Source: JANNRW01 sp031401815 (lineage in GTDB: Bacteria; Desulfobacterota; Desulfuromonadia; Geobacterales; DSM-12255). Taken from it: a stretch of 21,072 nt of DNA. A program made the position numbers and the translations under genes. Shown in pieces: positions 1-5,572 of this stretch. The stretch is from the NCBI GenBank assembly GCA_031401815.1, contig JANNRW010000232.1, positions 1 to 21,072 of the forward strand, in the 5' to 3' direction. A model generated the notes under the pieces. The model did not search any database. It was not told the DNA's origin and saw only the letters and a list, made by a program, of their open reading frames with translations. The stretch's first letter is position 1. The number at the start of each line of letters is the position of its first letter.

Positions 1-517
1 TAGAAAAAGCATTTAACACAGAGACACAGAGGCACTGAGATAATCATTACAGAGACTTAGATAAAATATCAGCTTCATTTGTGTTCACCTTTCAGGTTGT
101 ACGGTGATTTCAAATAATCTCAATGATTTCCTCTGTGTCTGTGCCTCTGTGTTTCAACTGCCGTTTTTAGGTTAAACCTCTAAAAGGGAAAGTATATTGT
201 AATTATTCAGCACTATTGTAATAGAAGATAAATCAAAACTTTTTTACAGGGATGAACAGGATGGACAGGATGAAACCATAAAAACATTGAAGACTTTTCT
301 TGTTTAACTCCAAAGGGCTATTGACTTTATCCGCCTTGATCCCCTTTATCCCTGTTAAAAACAGATTTTGACTTGATGAGCTGAATAATTAAGTAGGTTG
401 GATAAAGTCTGTAACTTGTTGATTTTTCCGTGTAACAACAAGCTGTCAGGCTTTTCTCAGATTTTCTCCGCGCCTCCGTGTCTCTGTGGTGGATTTAAGA
501 TTCTATCTATCTCCCTG
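1..517. repeat. Gene-free repeat region with nested palindromic elements
   Basis: No convincing gene is visible in this stretch. It holds dispersed, short-period purine-rich repeats arranged as inverted copies. A CACAGAG-type arm at about 15-49 is mirrored at about 121-158. A further half copy (CTCCGTGTCTCTGTGG) lies near 473-490 without a nearby partner. Between them sits a separate palindromic element at 201-390. Sequences of this kind are common in intergenic DNA of Geobacter-like genomes, which is general knowledge rather than something shown here. No transposase is present, so they are probably non-autonomous or passively amplified repeats. Confidence 0.7.
201..390. repeat. Palindromic MITE-like element
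   Basis: The outer ends AATTATTCAG (201-210) and CTGAATAATT (381-390) are perfect inverted copies. Inside, the left arm ACAGGGATGAACAGGATGGA (246-265) is mirrored imperfectly by GATCCCCTTTATCCCTGTTA at about 338-357. The result is a roughly 190-bp imperfect palindrome with no coding capacity. The left arm contains a 9-nt period (ACAGGATG units). The architecture fits a miniature inverted-repeat element or a REP-like hairpin. No target duplication could be recognised with confidence. Confidence 0.6.
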
Positions 518-547
518 TTGACGCCGACAAATTTTCAATGGTAGGAT
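518..547 (+). promoter_or_regulatory. Candidate sigma-70 promoter of the FKBP gene
   Basis: TTGACG (518-523) lies 18 bases before TAGGAT (542-547). This is a reasonable -35/-10 pair 34 bases upstream of the start codon. It is the only such pair I noticed close to the gene. It is a visual match only. Confidence 0.45.
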
Positions 548-580
548 AATCCCCAAATTCAAACAAACAAGGAGCAAAAA

Positions 581-1012
581 ATGAAACGTCTTATCATTGC
601 AGCTATTGCCACTACTCTTGCAGTTCCGGCTTTTGCCGCATCAAACGAGGCCATTGACAAGGCTGCAAAGGAAAAAGGGGCGGTGAAAACTTCGTCCGGT
701 ATGGTCTACAGATCGATCAAGGATGGGAAAGGGAAATCGCCGACTGCCGCCAGTACAGTGGAAGTCAACTATCGCGGCACCCTGACAAACGGCAAGGAGT
801 TTGACAGCTCCTACAAACGCAAGCAGTCGATCAAGTTTCCGCTCTCGGGAGTAATCCCCTGCTGGACTGAAGGGGTTCAGATGATGAAGATCGGCGGCAA
901 AGCCCAGCTGGTCTGTCCGCCTGAGCTGGCCTACGGCGCACGTGGCGCAGGCAGGGACGTGCCGCCGAATGCCACCCTGATCTTTGAAGTGGAACTGCTT
1001 GACATAAAATAG
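581..1012 (+). CDS. Exported FKBP-type peptidyl-prolyl cis-trans isomerase
   Basis: This 143-residue protein has a clear Sec signal peptide (MKRLIIAAIATTLAVPAFAA), followed by a short charged spacer and one FKBP domain from about residue 55 to the end. Hallmarks are VEVNYRGTL, NGKEFDSS, the GVIPCWTEG loop near residues 90-98, LVCPPELAYGARG and the closing FEVELLDI. FKBPs catalyse prolyl cis-trans isomerisation in protein folding; the signal peptide places this one in the periplasm. Two cysteines, C94 (where many FKBPs have Gly in VIPGW) and C112, could form a disulfide; that is inference. The start is supported by AAGGAG at 569-574, six bases upstream. The gene appears monocistronic, closed by a strong hairpin at 1037-1078. 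Confidence 0.95.
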   Translation: MKRLIIAAIATTLAVPAFAASNEAIDKAAKEKGAVKTSSGMVYRSIKDGKGKSPTAASTVEVNYRGTLTNGKEFDSSYKRKQSIKFPLSGVIPCWTEGVQMMKIGGKAQLVCPPELAYGARGAGRDVPPNATLIFEVELLDIK

Positions 1013-1036
1013 GGAAAGTTGTCTGCATATCTGTTA

Positions 1037-1078
1037 TAACAAAACCTCCGAACCAAACTTCCGGAGGTTTTGTTATTT
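1037..1078 (+). terminator. Hairpin terminator after the FKBP gene, overlapping the next gene's ribosome site
   Basis: TAACAAAACCTCCG (1037-1050) pairs perfectly with CGGAGGTTTTGTTA (1062-1075) across an 11-base loop, and a short T-rich tail follows. The 3' arm carries GGAGG (1063-1067), which is also the best Shine-Dalgarno sequence for the deacetylase start at 1079. Confidence 0.8.
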
Positions 1079-1885
1079 ATGATCATGCGTCTCATCTTCA
1101 CCCTGTTTGTATTTGCTTGCGGCACTCTTGCCCCTTTTGTCGCCGAGAGTGCACCAGCACCCCCTGCTCCCGTAAATGTGCCGATCCTCCTCTATCATCG
1201 CTTCGGGTCAGCCGTAGTTGACGGCATGACAATCACCACGCCGGTTTTCGAATCGCACCTCAAATACCTGAAAGAGAATGGTTACAAGGTAATTCCGCTG
1301 CGACAACTTACAGACTGGTATCAGAAAAAAGGCCCGGCGCCTGCACCAAAATCAGTGGTAATTGTTGAGGATGACGCTCACAAGAGTGTCTACAGCGAGA
1401 TGTTTCCGCTTGCCAGGAAATACAATGTACCGGTGACGGTTTTCGTCTATCCGTCAGCCATCTCAAATGCAAAATATGCCATGACCTGGGATCAGCTGCG
1501 TGAGCTTAAAAAAAGCGGCCTGTTCGATTTCCAGAGCCACACCTACTGGCACCCCAACTTCAAGCGGGACAAAAAGATGATGAAGCCGGAGGAGTTCGAG
1601 AAATCTGTCGGGACGCAACTTGCCAAATCAAAGGCAAAGATCGAGAAAGAGCTTGGTGCAAAAGTTGACATGCTGGCCTGGCCTTTCGGCATCTATGATG
1701 AATATCTGCTAAAGCGGGCTGCTGAGGCCGGTTACAGCGCTACTTTTACTATTGAACGCCGCCATGCAACAGCTGCTGAAAGTATCGGAAAGCTCCCTAG
1801 ATACCTGCTGATCAATGCAGATCAGGGGAAGGCTTTCGCCCAGATCCTGGCCGGAACAGCACCTCAAAGGAGCATCGCCTATTAA
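1079..1885 (+). CDS. Exported polysaccharide deacetylase (NodB homology, CE4-like)
   Basis: This protein has about 268 residues from ATG 1079. A TTG at 1070 would sit only two bases from GGAGG (1063-1067), so ATG 1079 (spacing 11) or ATG 1085 is more likely. An N-terminal hydrophobic segment ending near VAESAPAPP looks like a Sec signal followed by a Pro/Ala spacer. The NodB-fold motifs are visible: VPILLYHRF near residue 34, VIVEDDAHKS (D98-D99, catalytic and metal Asp pair), SHTYWHPN (metal histidines H154 and H158) and WPFGIYD (201-207). Family members remove N- or O-acetyl groups from extracellular polysaccharides or peptidoglycan, and the LLYHRF opening recalls PgaB/IcaB-type enzymes. 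Motif 1 is VEDDA instead of TFDDG, but both Asp are kept. The substrate cannot be told. Translation may be limited by the upstream hairpin. Confidence 0.88.
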   Translation: MIMRLIFTLFVFACGTLAPFVAESAPAPPAPVNVPILLYHRFGSAVVDGMTITTPVFESHLKYLKENGYKVIPLRQLTDWYQKKGPAPAPKSVVIVEDDAHKSVYSEMFPLARKYNVPVTVFVYPSAISNAKYAMTWDQLRELKKSGLFDFQSHTYWHPNFKRDKKMMKPEEFEKSVGTQLAKSKAKIEKELGAKVDMLAWPFGIYDEYLLKRAAEAGYSATFTIERRHATAAESIGKLPRYLLINADQGKAFAQILAGTAPQRSIAY

Positions 1886-1899
1886 ACCGAAAAACAGAA

Positions 1900-2100
1900 A
1901 TTGAAACACTGAGGCACAGAGAAAAAAGAGGAATCATTGTGTTTTAATTAAATGAACAGAGTATTTTGATCTTCTTCTGGGTCTGTTCCCTTCGACTCCG
2001 CTCAGGGAACAGACGTGAGCTGAGCGGAGTCGAAGCGCTAACTGTTTGTTGAATCAAAAGATCTTCCTCTGTGCCCTCGGTGTCTCTGTGTTCAACTGAT
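1900..2100. repeat. Nested palindromic repeat cluster
   Basis: The outer arms belong to the CACAGAG family already seen near the left edge: TTGAAACACTGAGGCACAGA at 1901-1920 and its inverted relative at about 2063-2096. In the middle, CTTCGACTCCGCTCAG (1990-2005) pairs perfectly with CTGAGCGGAGTCGAAG (2020-2035). An overlapping alternative stem, GTCTGTTCCC (1981-1990) with GGGAACAGAC (2005-2014), is also perfect. No gene is visible between 1886 and 2135. Confidence 0.75.
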
Positions 2101-2135
2101 TTTTCAAGTTAATAACTTCGTTAAAGGGTCTGCTG

Positions 2136-2600
2136 ATGCGCTCTGTCTCGTCACTCTACATCGACTGGATTCAGCCGGAACTTGCCACTGAAGAGTGGGA
2201 GTTTACAAAGCATCCCGCCAAACAGCCCTTTTATCAAAAACATGCTCTTTCCTGGGAAACGTTGACTGCTGCTTTTCCCATCGGCAAACTGGTTCCATAT
2301 CCCCGCAGCAGTGAAATCAACAATATCCCGGTTGCGCTCTCCTATCATACGTTTGATGACTACTGCCGTTATCTGGCCAAGGCAAAGCGGGGCTACCGTC
2401 TAAACTACAACCAGCTGGAAACCGCCCTCCAGCGAGAAGGGAGCCTGACCCTTCCGGCTCCTGTCATCTTGCTGGTAAATGGTGAAGCTCTTCTCTTTGC
2501 CGGCTACCGCAGACTCTGCCTGGCATGGAACTACGGGATGATCCCCTATGTATGGCTTGTGCCACTGCCTGGAAAAGAAAAAGTTAAAGTAAGCATATAA
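2136..2600 (+). CDS. Small protein with a ParB-like C-terminal segment
   Basis: This 154-residue protein has no signal peptide or membrane segment. The N-terminal two thirds are not recognised. From about residue 108, PAPVILLVNGEALLFAGYRR then LCLAWNYGMIPYVWLV closely follows the pattern of ParB/Srx-type domains: a hydrophobic strand, then GxRRLxAA, then a helix and the strand PVWVV. ParB domains bind DNA or CTP, and related folds include sulfiredoxins and nuclease-like proteins. The upstream ParB boxes are not evident, so this is a divergent or partial member. The Shine-Dalgarno site (AAAGGG) is weak. The gene sits alone between the repeat cluster and the ATPase gene. Coding status is likely; function is uncertain. 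Confidence 0.65.
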   Translation: MRSVSSLYIDWIQPELATEEWEFTKHPAKQPFYQKHALSWETLTAAFPIGKLVPYPRSSEINNIPVALSYHTFDDYCRYLAKAKRGYRLNYNQLETALQREGSLTLPAPVILLVNGEALLFAGYRRLCLAWNYGMIPYVWLVPLPGKEKVKVSI

Positions 2601-2619
2601 ATTTATGAGCGATTCTTTA

Positions 2620-2663
2620 ATAAATATGATATTTATCTGCCAGGAGACAGATTCGAGCTCCTG
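2620..2663. promoter_or_regulatory. AT palindrome and short hairpin upstream of the ATPase gene
   Basis: ATAAATAT-G-ATATTTAT (2620-2636) is a perfect 17-base palindrome. Directly after it, CAGGAG (2641-2646) can pair with CTCCTG (2658-2663). The palindrome could be an operator or part of the promoter for the gene at 2701, and the hairpin a weak terminator for the preceding gene. No partner regulator is identifiable. Confidence 0.3.
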
Positions 2664-2700
2664 TTTCTGAATCCGATAGAAAAATGTACGGAGGTTTCCC

Positions 2701-4179
2701 GTGCCTGTAATAGATCGTTACCTTGAAGCGATGCAGAAACAGCGCGCAGAAACCATACTGCTCAGGATTGGCGGAATGGTTGAAATGACTGCTGGCGGCC
2801 AGATGCGGCCAGTCTCCAACAGACCGACAACCGCTGACCAGGTTCATGGGCTCCTGATTGAAGTACTGCCCGATTACCAGCAGCGCCTGTCTGAAGGGAG
2901 GGGGGTGTTCCCCTATGCATCTGCATACGGTAGTTTCGAGCTGCACGTAACATCGGCGGTTGAAGGCCCTTCGCTAAAAATAGTCGCTCTGCCCGAAGTT
3001 GCGCCAGTCCCGTTGCTTCCATCCAGACCTGTGATTTCATCTATTGCAACTGAACCCGAGCCAGCTCCGTCTGCTGGCGGGACAGTAAGTCATCTGGACG
3101 AGCTGTTTCATCAGATGCTGGACATGAAGGCATCTGACATTCATCTTAAAAGCGGTAAAGTTCCGATGGTTCGCGTTGACGGCTCGATGCTTGCCATGCC
3201 CGGTCGCGCTCCGATTGATGGCGAAACCCTGACTGCGCTGCTGCATGCCATCATGCCGGAGAAGAACAAAATTGAGTTCAGGGAGACCAATGACACCGAT
3301 TTTGCTCATGAGCTGGGTGAACGTTCGCGAATGAGAGCCAATGTTTTCAGGGACATCGTCGGAATTGGCGGTGTCTTTCGGCAGATTCCAACTAAGATAT
3401 TATCTGCCGAAGAGCTGGGACTCCCTCCTGTGGTACTTGGTTTTTGCGATTTCGACAAGGGGCTGGTGCTTGTTACCGGCCCTACCGGATCCGGAAAATC
3501 GACCACTCTGGCAGCCATGATCGACTACATCAACTCCACCAGAGAGGATCATCTGATCACCATTGAAGATCCTGTAGAGTTCGTCCACAAGGACAAGAAG
3601 TGTCATATCAACCAGCGTGAGGTCGGAACACATACCATGGGATTCAAGCACGCGCTGCGAGCTGCGTTGCGTGAAGATCCGGACATCGTTCTAGTGGGAG
3701 AGATGCGCGACCTGGAAACAGTGGCGATTGCAATTGAAACAGCAGAAACCGGACATCTTGTTTTCGGGACGCTCCATACCAATACTGCCTCATCAACCAT
3801 CGACCGCCTTATTGACCAGTTTCCGGCAGAAAAACAGCAGCAGGTGCGCACCATGCTTTCGGAATCCCTCAAGGGGATTGTAGCTCAGACTCTGCTGAAA
3901 AGGAGAGGTGGCGGTCGTGTGGCTGCGCTTGAGATTCTTGTGGTTAACAGCGCCATATCCAACCTGATCCGTGAAGGCAAGACATTTCAGATACCATCAA
4001 TCATGCAGACCGGAAAATCACTCGGGATGAGGACTCTGAATGATTCGTTGCTTGACCTGGTGAAAGCGAATACTGTCGAGCCACAGGAGGCTTACGACCG
4101 GTCACCGCAGAAAAAGGAGTTCGGCCCTATGCTGACCAGAAGCGGCTATCGGGGACATTGGAGTGACGAAAAAGTTTGA
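2701..4179 (+). CDS. PilT-like secretion/twitching ATPase with duplicated N-terminal domain
   Basis: This 492-residue protein starts at GTG 2701, behind a strong GGAGG. Residues 130-480 are a PilT/PilU-type hexameric ATPase: an N-terminal PAS-like domain (KASDIHLKSGKVPMVRVDGS from 143), Walker A GPTGSGKST (260-268), an Asp box (ITIEDPVEF), Walker B DIVLVGEMRD (328-337) and the His box TGHLVFGTLHTNTASSTIDR. The family powers type IV pilus retraction or related secretion at the inner membrane. The protein is longer than the usual 345-380 residues. Residues 16-83 (AETILLRIGGMVEMTAGGQM and on) look like a degenerate second copy of the PAS-like domain, joined by a Pro-rich linker (98-125). The next gene starts 22 bases after the stop and encodes a cyclic-nucleotide-binding protein, suggesting a functional pair. 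No pilin or platform genes are near. Confidence 0.9.
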   Translation: MPVIDRYLEAMQKQRAETILLRIGGMVEMTAGGQMRPVSNRPTTADQVHGLLIEVLPDYQQRLSEGRGVFPYASAYGSFELHVTSAVEGPSLKIVALPEVAPVPLLPSRPVISSIATEPEPAPSAGGTVSHLDELFHQMLDMKASDIHLKSGKVPMVRVDGSMLAMPGRAPIDGETLTALLHAIMPEKNKIEFRETNDTDFAHELGERSRMRANVFRDIVGIGGVFRQIPTKILSAEELGLPPVVLGFCDFDKGLVLVTGPTGSGKSTTLAAMIDYINSTREDHLITIEDPVEFVHKDKKCHINQREVGTHTMGFKHALRAALREDPDIVLVGEMRDLETVAIAIETAETGHLVFGTLHTNTASSTIDRLIDQFPAEKQQQVRTMLSESLKGIVAQTLLKRRGGGRVAALEILVVNSAISNLIREGKTFQIPSIMQTGKSLGMRTLNDSLLDLVKANTVEPQEAYDRSPQKKEFGPMLTRSGYRGHWSDEKV

Positions 4180-4201
4180 CCAGAATTTACGGAGGAGAGT
4201 T

Positions 4202-4867
4202 ATGTCCCACAACCTGAACCTGAACAGATGGAGGCTCTTTGCAGATCTTGCCGCAGCCGAGGTCAATGTGATTGTCAGTGCCTGTGAAGAGCGGCTGTTA
4301 ATGGCAGGAGAAGAGCTTTTTGCAGAAGGGGATGCAGGTGATTCGATCTGGATTATTCAGACTGGAAGAGTCGAGGTTTTCAAGAATATACGGGGTGATG
4401 TCGACAGGACGCTGGCATCGCTTGGGCCTGGAGATGTCATCGGCGAAATGAGTTTTGTGAATCAGTCACGCAGGAGCGCCGGTGCAAGAACCAGCGAAGC
4501 AAGTGAATTTCATCTTCTTTCATCAGCAGCCTTTCAGAAAATTCAGACTGAAAATCCTGCCATTGCAGCAGGATTTTACCGCAATATTGCAGCAATACTT
4601 GCTGATCGAGTCAGGAATACTACCGATCTTTATCGGGAAAGCGTTGCTTTCAGCATCGAGGCTACCGGAGCCGGGGGTCTGAATCTGCTGGCGCTCAGTG
4701 AAGAGCTGAAACCTGTTACGATCAATCTTGCCAGTGGGATTACTGTCTCCGGAAGGATCCTTCAGATGGATCACTCGGCAGCAGGATACACTCTTGTGTT
4801 GAAGGACAACAGTGGAAAGCTCGCCATCATCCCGTATCATGCGATTCAGAGACTTGAGCTTGAGTAG
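4202..4867 (+). CDS. Cyclic-nucleotide-binding protein with a C-terminal LSm/Hfq-like domain
   Basis: This protein has 221 residues from ATG 4202, chosen because GGAGGA (4191-4196) lies five bases upstream. A GTG at 4163 would overlap the ATPase gene and lacks such a site. Residues 10-135 form a CRP-type cNMP-binding domain: LFADLAAAEV, LFAEGDAGDSIWIIQTGRVE, LGPGDVIGEMSF and the phosphate-binding cassette GEMSFVNQSRRSAGA (E82, R91, S92). A helical segment follows to about 150. There is no DNA-binding helix-turn-helix. Instead residues 171-220 (PVTINLASGITVSGRILQMD and on to IIPYHAIQRLEL) follow the Sm1/Sm2 pattern of LSm/Hfq proteins: a strand, xxG, GxI, D, LVLKD, then IPxxAI. This domain call is pattern recognition only. 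The gene probably shares a transcript with the ATPase gene and ends at the hairpin 4881-4917. cAMP or c-di-GMP-like control of the motor is inference. Confidence 0.82.
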   Translation: MSHNLNLNRWRLFADLAAAEVNVIVSACEERLLMAGEELFAEGDAGDSIWIIQTGRVEVFKNIRGDVDRTLASLGPGDVIGEMSFVNQSRRSAGARTSEASEFHLLSSAAFQKIQTENPAIAAGFYRNIAAILADRVRNTTDLYRESVAFSIEATGAGGLNLLALSEELKPVTINLASGITVSGRILQMDHSAAGYTLVLKDNSGKLAIIPYHAIQRLELE

Positions 4868-4880
4868 TTTCTTTTGAAAA

Positions 4881-4917
4881 AACACCCCCCTTCCCATATA
4901 AAAGGAAGGGGGGTGTT
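4881..4917. terminator. Bidirectional terminator between convergent operons
   Basis: AACACCCCCCTTCC (4881-4894) pairs perfectly with GGAAGGGGGGTGTT (4904-4917), with a 9-base AT-rich loop. Read on the - strand it is followed by a T run (the complement of GAAAAAA at 4876-4882), making it an excellent terminator for the carbonic anhydrase operon. It begins right at that gene's stop codon. It can also stop + transcripts. Confidence 0.85.
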
Positions 4918-4918
4918 C

Positions 4919-5482
4919 TCAGTTTATCTCCTGCCCTTGATAACCATCCACCATTACCTCCAGGCGACCGTCATTCGGACAGAAAATCAGACCATGTACA
5001 GGCACATCCTTAGGGATTAGAGGATTGGCACGAATTTTTCGAACAACTTCAACCACGTTTTCCTCAGGACTGGCAAACGAGCCCAGCCATTGCGACAGAT
5101 CCGGATCAAGGGAATCAATTGCTTCAGGGGAAATCCCCCGGACAATCATATCGCTTTTCAACTTTTCAGGATTAACATCTGCCATTCCACAATCTTTGTG
5201 ACCAATGACGATTATCTCTTCAACTCCCAGCATAAAGACTGCCGCAACCAGACTCCGAATGACTCCGCCATGAAGTGGATCGACCAGAGTGTTGCCGGCA
5301 TTCTTGATAACCTTGGCATCCCCTCGTCTGATCCCCATGGCCGGCTCCAGAAAGTCCACAAGTCGTGTATCCATGCAGGTGAAAAGAGCAAACTGCTTTT
5401 TCGGGTTTTTGGGAAGAGGGGGAAATGCGCCGGGATGGACAAATTTCCGGTTGGCTCTGATAATGGAATCAAGCAGGTTCAT
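4919..5482 (-). CDS. Beta-class carbonic anhydrase
   Basis: This 187-residue cytoplasmic enzyme interconverts CO2 and bicarbonate. The zinc ligands and catalytic dyad are intact: CMDTR (C36, D38, R40) and IGHKDC (H95, C98). VIKNAGNT and the LGVEEIIVIGH strand also match the family. Its shortness and the CxDTR...HxDC spacing fit the Cab-type (clade D-like) beta carbonic anhydrases. GAGG precedes the start by eight bases. The gene lies 90 bases after maeB on the same strand, separated by a hairpin-forming repeat, and ends in the terminator at 4881-4917. A role in supplying or consuming bicarbonate next to a decarboxylating malic enzyme is plausible but inferred. Confidence 0.92.
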   Translation of the reverse strand: MNLLDSIIRANRKFVHPGAFPPLPKNPKKQFALFTCMDTRLVDFLEPAMGIRRGDAKVIKNAGNTLVDPLHGGVIRSLVAAVFMLGVEEIIVIGHKDCGMADVNPEKLKSDMIVRGISPEAIDSLDPDLSQWLGSFASPEENVVEVVRKIRANPLIPKDVPVHGLIFCPNDGRLEVMVDGYQGQEIN

Positions 5483-5499
5483 ATAAGCATCCTCACAGT

Positions 5500-5563
5500 A
5501 ATCAGTAGTCAGGAGTCAGGATTCAGGTTTCACATTCTGACCCCTGACCCCTGACTACTGACT
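5500..5563. repeat. Inverted heptad-repeat hairpin (TCAGGAG family)
   Basis: The 27-base arm at 5500-5526 (period-7 GTCAGGA units) is mirrored at 5537-5563 with about four mismatches and a 10-base loop. It occupies most of the gap between maeB and the carbonic anhydrase gene. In RNA it would form a stable stem that could protect or attenuate the message. Confidence 0.8.
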
Positions 5564-5572
5564 CCTTAAAAG

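Noticed and set aside
4163..4201. GTG 4163 as the start of the cyclic-nucleotide-binding protein.
   Set aside because: It lies inside the end of the ATPase gene without a ribosome site, and the added residues are not part of the domain. ATG 4202 has GGAGGA at good spacing.
5500..5563. Possible CRISPR-like repeat-spacer structure from the repeated GTCAGGA units.
   Set aside because: Units are 7 bases with no spacers and face each other as inverted arms. It is a hairpin repeat, not an array, and there are no cas genes in the window.
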